Assembly: GCF_026191635.1 (NCBI RefSeq)
Contig: NZ_JAKRRW010000009.1
Location: 62,001-126,000 of the forward strand
Origin: Photobacterium obscurum
GTDB taxonomy: Bacteria; Pseudomonadota; Gammaproteobacteria; Enterobacterales; Vibrionaceae
Direction of reading: 5' to 3'
DNA: 64,000 bases
In this document: piece after piece, positions 1 through 7,787 of the stretch
Layout: each line of letters starts with the position of its first letter
Numbering within the stretch: the first letter of the stretch is position 1
Translations under genes and position numbers: made by a program
Notes under the pieces: generated by a model
The model's input: only the letters and a program-made list of their open reading frames with translations
What the model was told of the DNA's origin: nothing
Database searches by the model: none

Positions 1-837
1 GCCGAGCAGAATTCTCTTACAAACTCTGTGGTTAGCAAGCGAATTGCGAGGCTGGAAGAAGACTTGGGGGTGCAGCTTTTGTACCGTACCACTCGAAAGT
101 TAACCGTAAGTGAAGCCGGCAAAGTCCTTTATCAAGGTGCGAAAAATGTGAAGCAGGCAGCAATCGAAGCGGTTGATGCGGTAAGTGGCTATGGGGAAAA
201 AGTCAGCGGTCATGTCAAAATGTCAGTGCCGACTATTTCTGGTGACCTGTTGCTTGCAGATGCTGTGGCTGAGTTTTGTATGCTTCACCCGGGAATGACA
301 GTTGATATGTCACTGGATAATCGTTTTGTGGATCTGGTGGAAGACGGCTATGACTTGGTGATCCGTACGGGTTACTTAGAAGACTCAAGTTTAATTGCAA
401 GGCACATTCTGGATTCACAGTGGGTAATTTGTGCGGCTCCGTCATATATCAGTCGGGTTGGCAGGCCGATGGAGCCGGAAGATTTGGTGAACCATAATTG
501 TCTGAAGTATGCCTATCAGACAACAGGGGCGGCAGAGTGGCAATTTGTTGGTGAGCAGGGAAACTATATTCTGCATGTTAGCGGAAACTTCTCGACCGAT
601 AATGCGACAGCGTTGAGAAAGGCGGCATTAGGGGGATATGGCATCGCCTATGTACCTCGTTGTCTTGTATATCATGATTTTATTGATGGTAAGCTGGTCG
701 ATTTATTTCCTGATAAAGTTGGAAAAAAGCTCGGGATCTATGCTGTTTATCCTTATACACGCCAGCCGTCCCAGAAAATACGTTTGCTCATTGAACACAT
801 TCGAGAACGTTATTTGTCAATGCATTACTATTTTTGA
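1..837 (+). CDS. LysR-family transcriptional regulator (5' truncated by window edge)
   Basis: The reading frame is open from base 1; the GTG at 28 lies inside the DNA-binding domain and is not the start. The first residues (NSLTNSVVSKRIARLEE) are the recognition part of a LysR winged helix-turn-helix, followed by the linker and a periplasmic-binding-like effector domain (from about residue 95 of the visible part) with the usual two lobes. The C-terminal sequence is of the CrgA/AaeR-like LysR group, which often controls a neighbouring transporter, dehydrogenase or aromatic-compound gene. The target would normally lie divergently upstream, outside this window. The effector cannot be read from sequence. 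Roughly the first 25-30 codons are missing. The family is secure, the specific role unknown. Confidence 0.93.
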   Translation, partial: AEQNSLTNSVVSKRIARLEEDLGVQLLYRTTRKLTVSEAGKVLYQGAKNVKQAAIEAVDAVSGYGEKVSGHVKMSVPTISGDLLLADAVAEFCMLHPGMTVDMSLDNRFVDLVEDGYDLVIRTGYLEDSSLIARHILDSQWVICAAPSYISRVGRPMEPEDLVNHNCLKYAYQTTGAAEWQFVGEQGNYILHVSGNFSTDNATALRKAALGGYGIAYVPRCLVYHDFIDGKLVDLFPDKVGKKLGIYAVYPYTRQPSQKIRLLIEHIRERYLSMHYYF

Positions 838-947
838 CGGTATGTAATTGAACGGAAATTGTGTTTATTTAAACAATTTTCGAGAGTAACAATTTTTCTA
901 GCAGATATACTTTGGGTAGGTAAAAATATAAAGATAAAGGAAAATCA

Positions 948-1343
948 ATGAACTGGTATATTCACGTACTAAAAAACTATGCCGTATTTAAGGGCCGGGC
1001 ACGGCGGCAGGAGTACTGGTATTTCTTCTTGTTTAACGTGATTATCAGTATTGCGTTGGCATTTATAGATAGTGCCATGGGTAATCCTGGGGCGGGAGAA
1101 GGCGCTGGTATTCTTGGTACGATATATTCGTTGGCAATTCTTATTCCGAGTATTGCTGTTGGGGTTCGTCGGTTGCATGATACCGATCGCAGCGGCTGGT
1201 GGATGCTACTCGGTATTATCCCGCTGATCGGTGCATTGGTTTTGATTTATTTCTTTGTTCTGGATAGTGCTCCAGGCAGTAATGAATATGGCCCGAATCC
1301 GAAAGAGGGTGGTCCAGATTCGTTAGGCCAGTTTAAAGTCTAA
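948..1343 (+). CDS. DUF805 family inner-membrane protein
   Basis: A 131-residue protein with the DUF805 pattern: a short amphipathic start (MNWYIHVLKNYAVFKGRARR), the conserved E-Y-W motif, then transmembrane segments at about residues 24-43, 52-70 and 80-102, with the family signature V-R-R-L-H-D-x-D-R-S-G-W-W between the second and third. The C-terminal tail has the common G-P-N-P motif. An AAGGAAAA ribosome binding site precedes the ATG. DUF805 proteins are small integral membrane proteins of unknown biochemical function, widespread in proteobacteria. A second, divergent member lies at 38304-38747. It stands alone, between the LysR gene and a long AT-rich spacer. Confidence 0.9.
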   Translation: MNWYIHVLKNYAVFKGRARRQEYWYFFLFNVIISIALAFIDSAMGNPGAGEGAGILGTIYSLAILIPSIAVGVRRLHDTDRSGWWMLLGIIPLIGALVLIYFFVLDSAPGSNEYGPNPKEGGPDSLGQFKV

Positions 1344-1730
1344 GAGCTCCAATAAGATCGATTTTCAACTCAATATACAATAAGCCCAAATCTAATTCTT
1401 GCTTATTGCCATTAAATTCAATGCTTTATTTTGTTTGTTCTCAGTTGTGAGAACTGAGAACAGATAGTTAGCAATTCAAATCGTATTGAAATTAAGAAAA
1501 CTAAATCTATTCAGTGATTTAATTTAAAAATGCTTCTTATTCGCACTTTTTATAAACTAGTTTAAAGCATCTACAATTAACAAAGTTAAGCCATTACCTC
1601 CTATCAATTTATATAGGAGGTAATAATTTATTGTCTAAAAATGAAGTGTCTGTAGGTGGTGGTTTAACAATGTTTTTTGTTGGCTAATAAAATATCAAGT
1701 GATGCCACATGATGTTTGTGGAGAGTCGTG
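1344..1730. other. AT-rich intergenic region with a perfect inverted repeat
   Basis: No gene seen in 387 bases. It holds a perfect 12-bp inverted repeat at 1593-1604/1613-1624 (separate entry) and a promoter-like AT-rich stretch ahead of the secreted-protein gene at 1731. Confidence 0.6.
1593..1624. repeat. Perfect 12-bp inverted repeat (ATTACCTCCTAT / ATAGGAGGTAAT)
   Basis: The two arms at 1593-1604 and 1613-1624 are exact reverse complements around an 8-base loop (CAATTTAT). Both arms contain Shine-Dalgarno-like purine or pyrimidine runs (AGGAGG / CCTCCT). No T-run follows, so it is a poor intrinsic terminator. It may be an operator or an RNA hairpin. Confidence 0.6.
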
Positions 1731-2678
1731 ATGAAGAGAATGAACAAGGTAGCATTGTCAGTTTTGGCGGTATGTATCGGTTTTTCCGGTTTCACCATAG
1801 CGTCTAGCGACAAGAGTAACAAGAAAGATTCATATGAAAACTCGTCCTATAAAAGTGATGAAAAATCAAAAGGAAAGCATAAAGGTAATAAACATAAGTA
1901 TAAAGATTACTATGACTATTACGGCTATAAAAGCTATAAGCCATACCATGAGGATACAAAGCAAAGACTGGCTTTGAACTTGGTGGGTAAAAACTACATG
2001 TACGAAAAGTATGTGCCTGATATCGATGGAGATGGTTATCCAGATCTTGCTTCTTGTTTTGATGTCGAGCTTAAAAATATAGCTGATGGCGAACTTGTTG
2101 GTACGGCAACTGACTGTCTTTCTGACATAACTCCAGCTGGCAATGGCGATGGGGTGAAATTAATTGGTACCACATTCTTCAATTTACCCGGCGGTCAAAT
2201 TGTTACCCGAGGTCTTACTACGGTTCAGCCTGTTTTACAGCCTACGGTAACGCCTGATGGTGAGTATATAACCCACATTACCGGTGCTTCCAGTGATAAA
2301 AATAGTGTTCTGAAAGCAACAGGCGACTATGAATGGCTTCGTGGCACTGTGCGGCTGTCAGGGATGGTGAATCTAGAAAAATTCTCCAATACTGTTGGTG
2401 ACCCGATCTTCTTTGATTGTTTGTTCATTATTGATTTGAAGAAAGTGAATCGCGATCACCCCTATTGGAATAAGTGGTATAAACATTACTTCTATCAAGA
2501 TTACTATGCAGCCCATTATGGCGATGATACTGATGACTCAGGCGATGATTCGTACGAAGACCCATATGATGATTCGGGCGATGATTCATACAAAGATCCA
2601 TATGATGACTCGGATGATGACTCATACGAAGACCCATATGATGATTCGAAAGATACCTATAGCTCTTCAGGTTATTAA
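1731..2678 (+). CDS. Secreted protein with Lys/Tyr-rich N-terminus, EF-hand-like loop and acidic 12-residue C-terminal repeats
   Basis: 315 residues; family not recognised. The ATG at 1731 has GGAGAG five bases upstream and yields a clear signal peptide (basic MKRMNK, hydrophobic to about residue 22, cleavage near FTIAS). After it comes a very basic, Tyr-rich stretch (about residues 25-75, K/Y/S/H), then a D-I-D-G-D-G-Y-P-D-L calcium-loop-like motif at 97-106 and a more ordered domain with four cysteines overall. The last about 45 residues are an acidic repeat: three copies of DDSGDDSYEDPY and a partial fourth, built from 36-nt units. The charge polarity (basic front, acidic tail) suggests calcium or matrix binding, but that is inference. 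It is monocistronic and ends in a bidirectional terminator. Confidence 0.8.
   Translation: MKRMNKVALSVLAVCIGFSGFTIASSDKSNKKDSYENSSYKSDEKSKGKHKGNKHKYKDYYDYYGYKSYKPYHEDTKQRLALNLVGKNYMYEKYVPDIDGDGYPDLASCFDVELKNIADGELVGTATDCLSDITPAGNGDGVKLIGTTFFNLPGGQIVTRGLTTVQPVLQPTVTPDGEYITHITGASSDKNSVLKATGDYEWLRGTVRLSGMVNLEKFSNTVGDPIFFDCLFIIDLKKVNRDHPYWNKWYKHYFYQDYYAAHYGDDTDDSGDDSYEDPYDDSGDDSYKDPYDDSDDDSYEDPYDDSKDTYSSSGY
2532..2660 (+). repeat. 36-nt in-frame tandem repeat (3 full copies plus a partial)
   Basis: Units at 2532-2567, 2568-2603 and 2604-2639 encode DDSGDDSYEDPY, DDSGDDSYKDPY and DDSDDDSYEDPY; a partial copy (DDSKDTY) follows to 2660. The unit is a multiple of three, so copy number can vary without breaking the frame. 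Confidence 0.85.
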
Positions 2679-2714
2679 ATCTTCATGTAGAAATTACGCT
2701 TTTGGTTAACGTTT

Positions 2715-2746
2715 AAAAAGCCTAAAGCAAACGCTTTAGGCTTTTT
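2715..2746. terminator. Bidirectional intrinsic terminator
   Basis: A 14-bp perfect stem at 2715-2728/2733-2746 (AAAAAGCCTAAAGC / GCTTTAGGCTTTTT) with loop AAAC. It is flanked by A-runs on the left and T-runs on the right, and sits between two convergent genes, so it can serve both. Confidence 0.93.
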
Positions 2747-2760
2747 AGTCTGTTGTGTAA

Positions 2761-4464
2761 TTATTGTTTCGCAGCTATCCAGGTACGATAACCCCCAATA
2801 AGGTTCTTTGCCTTGTAACCATTGTTGACTAGTTGGCGGTAGGCAACATTGCCACGGAGTCCGACTTGGCACAAGATCACAATTTCTTTATCCTTCGGTA
2901 GCTCATGGAGCCGTTGGCGTAAACTATCAACTGGAATGTTGATTGCACCGGGAATTGTCCCAAGTTTGTCCAGCTCAGCCGGATTACGAACATCTAGTAA
3001 TAGCTGATCATTTCGTAGATTATCGACTTGATCAAAATGGATTGGTGTCAAATCACCTTTGATGATGTTGTTAGCCACAAACGCGGCCTGGTTGATCACA
3101 TCCTTTGCCGAGCCATAAGGTGGCGCGTAGGTCAGTTCAAGGTGCTGGAGTTGTTCAACCGTCATACCGGCACGTTGGGCAACGGCCATGATATCGATAC
3201 GTTTGTCGACGCCGTCTTTGCCCACAGCCTGTGCACCCAAGATCTTGCCAGTTTCCGGAGCAAACAGCATCTTGAAAGATACGATTTCTGCACCGGGATA
3301 GTAGCTGGCATGGCTTGCGGTATGGACATAGACCTTCTCAAAGCAGACGCCTTCACGTTTGAGTGTTTTTTCGTTTTTACCTGTCGAGGCAACGGCCAGG
3401 TCGAACACCTTACAAATCGCTGTCCCTTGTGTGCCTTGGTAGGTCTCTCTACGGCCAAACATGTTGTCGGCAGCCATACGTCCCTGACGGTTAGCTGGGC
3501 CTGCAAGCGGAACAAGTGTCGGATTACCTGTTACAAAATCGGTTTCTTCAACCGCATCGCCAACTGCATATATAGCAGGATCACTGGTTTGCATTGAATC
3601 GTTGGTATAGATCCCGCCAAGCTCGCCAATCTTTAAACCCGCTTCAGAGGCTAACTTGGTTTCCGGACGCACCCCGATAGCCATGATTAAGATGTCGGTG
3701 TTGAATGTATCGCCGTTATTCAGGCTAAGCGTAAGCTCACCGCATAGGTGTTGATGCTCAGGGCTTTCGCCTGCATCTTCGTTGGCGACAGAGTCACTTG
3801 GCTGGTAGTTAACAGACTCGAGAGCGACTCCCAGGCGGAGGTCGATGCCTTTACTGCGAATTTCTTGATGGACAAAGCCTGCCATCTCTTTGTCGACAGG
3901 TGTCATTACCTGGTCCGCCATCTCAATCAATGTGGTCTTGATACCGAGTTGGTGGAAGGCTTCCATCATTTCAAGGCCAATAAACCCACCGCCTACAACC
4001 GTTGCATGTTCAGGCTTGTTCATCTCGATAGTTTTGATGATCTTGTCCATGTCCGGAATGTTACGCAGAGAGTGGGTCAGTGGGTTATCAATCCCAGGGA
4101 TAGGCGGAACAACAGGTGCTGCGCCGGGGCTTAACAGCAGAAAGTCGTAGCTTTCAATATATTCACTGTTATCGAGGGTGTTGCGGACGGTAACTGTTTT
4201 GTCTGAGCGATTGATGCTTACCACTTCGTTCATCACCCGAACATCCACATTGAAACGGGCGAGAAAGCTTTCTGGTGTCTGAAGCAGCAGTTTACTGCGA
4301 TCCTGGATATCCCCGCCAATATGGTAAGGCAAACCACAGTTGGCAAATGATACGAACTCGCCACGCTCAAACATAATGATTTCAGCATTTTCGCTGAGAC
4401 GACGAGCGCGTGCCGCTGCAGATGCGCCGCCAGCCACGCCACCGATGATGAGGATTTTGGTCAT
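2761..4464 (-). CDS. CoA-disulfide reductase / NADH polysulfide reductase-type flavoenzyme with C-terminal rhodanese domain
   Basis: 567 residues. The N-terminal FAD/NAD(P)-binding fold starts ILIIGGVAGGASAAARARR. The single active-site cysteine of this family is Cys43 in S-F-A-N-C-G-L-P-Y. A second nucleotide site is V-V-G-G-G-F-I-G-L-E (around 155-165). Then come the dimerisation domain and a rhodanese domain (about 470-567) with catalytic Cys532 in I-L-C-Q-V-G-L-R-G. Fusions of this kind reduce CoA-persulfide, polysulfide or CoA disulfide with NADH (known for Shewanella and Bacillus relatives). The gene is divergent from two YeeE/YedE sulfur transporters, so a role in handling imported sulfane sulfur is likely. 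ATG at 4464 has AGGAG seven bases ahead. Exact substrate is not determinable here. Confidence 0.92.
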   Translation of the reverse strand: MTKILIIGGVAGGASAAARARRLSENAEIIMFERGEFVSFANCGLPYHIGGDIQDRSKLLLQTPESFLARFNVDVRVMNEVVSINRSDKTVTVRNTLDNSEYIESYDFLLLSPGAAPVVPPIPGIDNPLTHSLRNIPDMDKIIKTIEMNKPEHATVVGGGFIGLEMMEAFHQLGIKTTLIEMADQVMTPVDKEMAGFVHQEIRSKGIDLRLGVALESVNYQPSDSVANEDAGESPEHQHLCGELTLSLNNGDTFNTDILIMAIGVRPETKLASEAGLKIGELGGIYTNDSMQTSDPAIYAVGDAVEETDFVTGNPTLVPLAGPANRQGRMAADNMFGRRETYQGTQGTAICKVFDLAVASTGKNEKTLKREGVCFEKVYVHTASHASYYPGAEIVSFKMLFAPETGKILGAQAVGKDGVDKRIDIMAVAQRAGMTVEQLQHLELTYAPPYGSAKDVINQAAFVANNIIKGDLTPIHFDQVDNLRNDQLLLDVRNPAELDKLGTIPGAINIPVDSLRQRLHELPKDKEIVILCQVGLRGNVAYRQLVNNGYKAKNLIGGYRTWIAAKQ

Positions 4465-4667
4465 TACACTCTCCTGTAAGAATTGGCAATGCTGGAAAAG
4501 TTACGGCTTCGCCTTGTGTTATAGCAATGGTTATCACTATAAAACCATTAATTAGCAAAGTCTAATTTAATTTTATCTAATTTATCCTTGACTGAAATAT
4601 GAATTTTAGTAATCTCTAATTTAAAGAAGGGTTTTAATTATGCAAAGTGAGAGAGTAGGAGAGTGTG
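4465..4667. promoter_or_regulatory. Divergent promoter region with three TCTAATTTA direct repeats
   Basis: Exact copies of TCTAATTTA lie at 4561-4569, 4576-4584 and 4615-4623. A possible -35 (TTGACT, 4588-4593) for the rightward sulfur-transport genes lies between copies two and three; no good -10 is seen, but copy three lies where it would be expected. The arrangement looks like an operator for a regulator of both divergent transcripts. The regulator is unknown; ArsR-type sulfide or persulfide sensors (BigR/SqrR class) are one guess. Confidence 0.5.
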
Positions 4668-5087
4668 ATGGAGTTTGAAATTCCGTGGGATGCCTTGTTC
4701 GGAGGCGTGCTGTTAGGACTGTCTGCAAGTGTACTGCTGTTGATCAACGGAAGAGTTGCCGGGATCAGCGGCATTGTTTCAGGCTTGCTGAAGCCGGTAA
4801 GCGGTGAGGTTTTATGGCGGGTGCTTTTTATCATAGGGATGATTTCCAGCGGGCTTTTGGCGCCCAAACTGGGTTTTGAATTACCGCAGTCATTGCCAGT
4901 TAGTTCGTTCTTTTGGGTGGGAGTTGCAGGATTACTGGTCGGGATAGGGACGAAAATCGGTAATGGGTGTACCAGCGGCCACGGTATTTGCGGGATGGGG
5001 CGTTTGTCAGGGCGCTCAATTGTCGCCACAGGCGTGTTTATGGCTGTGGCTGTTGCCACCGTGTTTGTCCGTTTGCATTTGTTCTAA
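4668..5087 (+). CDS. YeeE/YedE-family sulfur-transport protein, first half
   Basis: 139 residues, about four transmembrane helices. It carries the family motif G-x-G-T-K-I-G-N-G-C-T-S-G-H-G-I-C-G near residues 94-112, including the conserved cysteines that in YeeE-type channels relay thiosulfate or sulfane sulfur across the membrane. The GTG at 4665 is one codon upstream, but AGGAGA at 4657-4662 fits the ATG at 4668. Many bacteria split the YeeE/YedE protein into two adjacent half-length genes; this is the N-terminal-type half. It is followed after 24 bases by the partner gene. Divergent from the CoA-disulfide reductase-rhodanese gene, which supports a sulfur-trafficking unit. Confidence 0.9.
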   Translation: MEFEIPWDALFGGVLLGLSASVLLLINGRVAGISGIVSGLLKPVSGEVLWRVLFIIGMISSGLLAPKLGFELPQSLPVSSFFWVGVAGLLVGIGTKIGNGCTSGHGICGMGRLSGRSIVATGVFMAVAVATVFVRLHLF

Positions 5088-5111
5088 TTCACCTTTACTC
5101 GGAGATTGATA

Positions 5112-5579
5112 ATGAAAATGTCGTTACAGGCGGTCGCCTCACAGTTAATCGCGGCTTTATCCGGAGCCTTGTTTGGCTTGGGAATGATGATTTCAGGTAT
5201 GGTCGACCCGCAGCGGGTTATTGGCTTTTTAGATATTACCGGCGAATGGGATCCAAGTTTGATGTTTGTGATGGGGGGAGCATTGGCGGTATTTATGCCC
5301 ATCTACCTTTTGGTGATAAAAAAACGCACCGCCCCCGTATGTAGCCCGCGGTTCAGGCTGTCCAATAATCGTATGATTGATAAGAAGCTTGTGGGCGGCG
5401 CTGCATTGTTTGGGCTAGGCTGGGGGATTGCGGGTATTTGTCCAGGACCTGCAGTGACGTCCATTTCAGGCCTGAATCCTTCAATGCTGATATTTATTGC
5501 AGCAATGCTGTTTGGCATGCTTGCTGCTGGTTTTGTCGTGAATAAGCAGGAAAAGAGCGAGATTATTACCCATAGCTGA
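5112..5579 (+). CDS. YeeE/YedE-family sulfur-transport protein, second half
   Basis: 155 residues, hydrophobic, about four membrane helices. It has the family's G-x-L-F-G-L-G-M-M-I-S-G-M-x-D-P motif near the start and a cysteine-containing G-I-A-G-I-C-P-G-P motif near residue 116, matching the second repeat unit of YeeE/YedE proteins. TTG at 5106 extends the frame, but the ATG at 5112 with GGAG (5101-5104) seven bases ahead is the better start. It probably forms a heteromeric membrane channel with the preceding gene product. It converges on cobA, with only a 39-base gap. Confidence 0.88.
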   Translation: MKMSLQAVASQLIAALSGALFGLGMMISGMVDPQRVIGFLDITGEWDPSLMFVMGGALAVFMPIYLLVIKKRTAPVCSPRFRLSNNRMIDKKLVGGAALFGLGWGIAGICPGPAVTSISGLNPSMLIFIAAMLFGMLAAGFVVNKQEKSEIITHS

Positions 5580-5618
5580 TAAGAAGGGCGCGATTAAGTG
5601 CCCTTTGATACACTACTT

Positions 5619-6377
5619 TTAGCGATTAAACCACTGTAACGATTCGCTTAACGTTGTCACACTGCCGATAACGATCAAAGCCGGGCTTTGGGCATGTTGT
5701 GCAAGCTCTGCCAAGTTAGCTAAGTTACCTGTGAGTACACGCTGCTCTTCGCGTGTACCATTTTCGATAATGGCACACGGAGTGTCTGCGGCCAGACCAT
5801 GCGTGATCAGCTTGTCGCTAATGTGGCCACTCTGCTTTAGTCCCATATAGAACACCAGCGTATTGTTCGACTGTGCCAGTGATGCCCACTCAATTTCTCG
5901 ACCGTCTTTTTGGATGTGGCCTGTAATAAACTGAACGCTTTGCGCGTGGTCTCGATGCGTTAATGGTATTCCCGCATAAGCTGTCGCGCCGGCTGCTGCA
6001 GTAATGCCCGGAACAACCTCATACCTGATCCCGTGTTTAGCCAATTCTTCCAGCTCTTCACCACCTCGCCCGAAGATAAAAGAGTCGCCGCCTTTTAGGC
6101 GAACAACACGTTTCCCTTCTTTGGCTTTGTCGACTAAGATCTGATTAATCTGATCTTGCGGCACACAGTGAAAATCCAGTTTTTTACCGACATAAATCAT
6201 TTCGGCATCTGAGCTTGCCAATGCCAGAATTTCCTTTGATACCAGACGATCATAGACCACCACTTCTGCTTGTTGGATCACGCGGTGTCCCTTTACGGTG
6301 AGCAAGTCCGGATCACCCGGCCCTGCACCAACAAGAGAAACAAAACCGCTGTTTAACGATGTGTGATTGGTGGTCAT
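5619..6377 (-). CDS. cobA: Uroporphyrinogen-III C-methyltransferase (SUMT)
   Basis: 252 residues from the ATG at 6377; a TTG at 6392 would add five residues. Motifs: [15 protein letters not shown] near the start (SAM binding), [25 protein letters not shown] and [10 protein letters not shown]. It methylates uroporphyrinogen III at C-2 and C-7 to give precorrin-2, the first committed step to siroheme, the cofactor of NirB. It is the last gene of the nir operon, about 80 bases after nirC. It is the stand-alone methyltransferase, not the trifunctional CysG found at the equivalent place in E. coli. The precorrin-2 dehydrogenase/ferrochelatase must be encoded elsewhere. Confidence 0.95.
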   Translation of the reverse strand: MTTNHTSLNSGFVSLVGAGPGDPDLLTVKGHRVIQQAEVVVYDRLVSKEILALASSDAEMIYVGKKLDFHCVPQDQINQILVDKAKEGKRVVRLKGGDSFIFGRGGEELEELAKHGIRYEVVPGITAAAGATAYAGIPLTHRDHAQSVQFITGHIQKDGREIEWASLAQSNNTLVFYMGLKQSGHISDKLITHGLAADTPCAIIENGTREEQRVLTGNLANLAELAQHAQSPALIVIGSVTTLSESLQWFNR

Positions 6378-6455
6378 AGCAATGCCTATCAATTCAATGG
6401 ATGGTGAAGGGTAAGAGCTGGCCCCGTATAATCCGCGCAGGGCCAGATAGGGTGA

Positions 6456-7310
6456 TTAATTAGTGCTTAACACTGGCTCTGCGTGAATCTCTGCATCATT
6501 TTCTACGTCAATTGCTGGTGCTGTTTTTGCGTGAGTGAGGTATAGAGGCACACACGTAAATAGAAGACCACCCACTAGGTTGCCTAGCACTGTTGGGATA
6601 AGGTTCCAGTTCAACCAAGTCGCGATACCGAAATCAGCGCCTAGCATCATACCTAGTGGGAATAGGAACATGTTGACTACCGCGTGTTCAAATACGAGTG
6701 CGAAGAAGATAAAGATTGGTAGCCACATTGCTGCAATTTTGCCTGCTACAGAACGGGCTGTCATGTTACCAATAACACCTAAACAAACCATTAAGTTACA
6801 AAGAATGCCTTTAACGAACACAGTGATCCAACCATTCATACCATGTTCGGCGTAACCCACAGTACGTGCTGTCGCAGCGGCAATGAATTTTTCACCGACA
6901 GCACCCGCTTCGACGCTGAAGTTCATCGTGAATGTTAGTGCAACAAGGAAAGCAACAAGCAGTGAACCGATAAGGTTACCTAGACCAACATAGCCCCAAC
7001 AGCGCAGGATGCGGCTCCAGGTGATGCCTTTGCGGTTTTCAAACTTAGCCAGTGGTGCAAGACCAAAAACACCCGTCAGCAGGTCGTAACCCATCAGGCT
7101 TAGAATACAAAAACCTACTGGGAAGACTAAAGCGCCAACAATGCCGACACCGGTTTGTACGATAGTTGTAATGGCTACAACAACGGCCAGAGAAAGAATA
7201 ATGCCTGCCATCGTGCCGCGTAAGATCAGGTCACGAGTCGATGTGCGCACTTTCGCTTCGCCAGTGTCGATCATCGTCTGAACGAATTCAGCAGGTTTGT
7301 TATAAGACAT
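6456..7310 (-). CDS. nirC: Formate/nitrite transporter family nitrite channel NirC
   Basis: 284 residues, six predicted membrane helices of the FNT pentameric channel fold. Typical features are the N-terminal K-P-A-E-F-V-Q-T-M-I-D-T-G-E and the repeated helix-break regions (L-A-K-F-E-N-R-K-G; T-V-G-Y-A-E-H-G-M-N-G). The operon context (nirB-nirD-nirC-cobA) identifies it as the nitrite rather than formate member: it brings nitrite to NirBD and lets excess pass. AAGGAT lies eight bases before the ATG. A 151-base spacer separates it from nirD and contains a two-tier hairpin, which could give it a different transcript level. Confidence 0.93.
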   Translation of the reverse strand: MSYNKPAEFVQTMIDTGEAKVRTSTRDLILRGTMAGIILSLAVVVAITTIVQTGVGIVGALVFPVGFCILSLMGYDLLTGVFGLAPLAKFENRKGITWSRILRCWGYVGLGNLIGSLLVAFLVALTFTMNFSVEAGAVGEKFIAAATARTVGYAEHGMNGWITVFVKGILCNLMVCLGVIGNMTARSVAGKIAAMWLPIFIFFALVFEHAVVNMFLFPLGMMLGADFGIATWLNWNLIPTVLGNLVGGLLFTCVPLYLTHAKTAPAIDVENDAEIHAEPVLSTN

Positions 7311-7461
7311 AATAATCCTTATTATCAGAAGTTTAAAAATTAAAAGTTAAGATTGAATAGACAAAGGCTCCCTGTTCCTCTCCGTAAAATCCAGCTCGGA
7401 GCAAGAAGCCTTTTCGCTATTAAATCTCGGCGAATGTCACCTTAGGGGCGTCCTTCACACC
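7311..7461 (-). other. nirD-nirC spacer with nested hairpin
   Basis: The 151-base gap contains an outer 7-bp stem (7363-7369/7407-7413, AAAGGCT/AGCCTTT) enclosing an inner CTCCG/CGGAG stem (7380-7384/7397-7401). Just after the nirD stop lies a degenerate copy of the CTAGGGTGTG element (7442-7465). It may act as an mRNA processing or partial termination site. Confidence 0.45.
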
Positions 7462-7785
7462 CTAGGCAGCAATTTCTACCTTGCTGTCTGTAACACGAGC
7501 TTCGAACGCTTTGATATTGAAACGCTCATCTTCCATGCATATGCCGGAGCTCAAGTTGAAGCGCTGCTTTTTAAGCGGGCTGGCTACCCAAAGCTCACCC
7601 TGGTGCTCACAAATCAGACCGCGTGACAATACGTTTGAACGGGCAAATGGGTCCATGTTGCTGATAGCAAAAACCTGCTCTTCTTCGCTTGGACGGAAAA
7701 CCGCCACTTGCTGACCGCCGATCAGTGCGCAAACGCCAGTTCCTGGGGTGATGTCGGTGATATCGCAAACTTGTTCAAAAGCCAT
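7462..7785 (-). CDS. nirD: Nitrite reductase (NADH) small subunit NirD
   Basis: 107 residues with the Rieske-like fold of NirD: V-C-A-L-I-G-G-Q-Q-V-A-V-F-R, A-I-S-N-M-D-P-F, and S-R-G-L-I-C-E-H-Q-G-E-L-W-V-A-S-P-L. As in other NirD proteins the full set of four iron-sulfur ligands of true Rieske proteins is absent. It partners NirB in cytoplasmic NADH-dependent reduction of nitrite to ammonium. It starts two bases after the nirB stop, with a GGAGAA ribosome site inside the nirB end, implying translational coupling. The stop codon TAG lies inside a CTAGGGTGTG element shared with two other genes in the window. Confidence 0.95.
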   Translation of the reverse strand: MAFEQVCDITDITPGTGVCALIGGQQVAVFRPSEEEQVFAISNMDPFARSNVLSRGLICEHQGELWVASPLKKQRFNLSSGICMEDERFNIKAFEARVTDSKVEIAA

Positions 7786-7787
7786 GA

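Noticed and set aside
3028..4150. Plus-strand ORFs of up to 189 codons opposite the CoA-disulfide reductase gene
   Set aside because: Antisense shadows; the minus-strand protein has complete family motifs.
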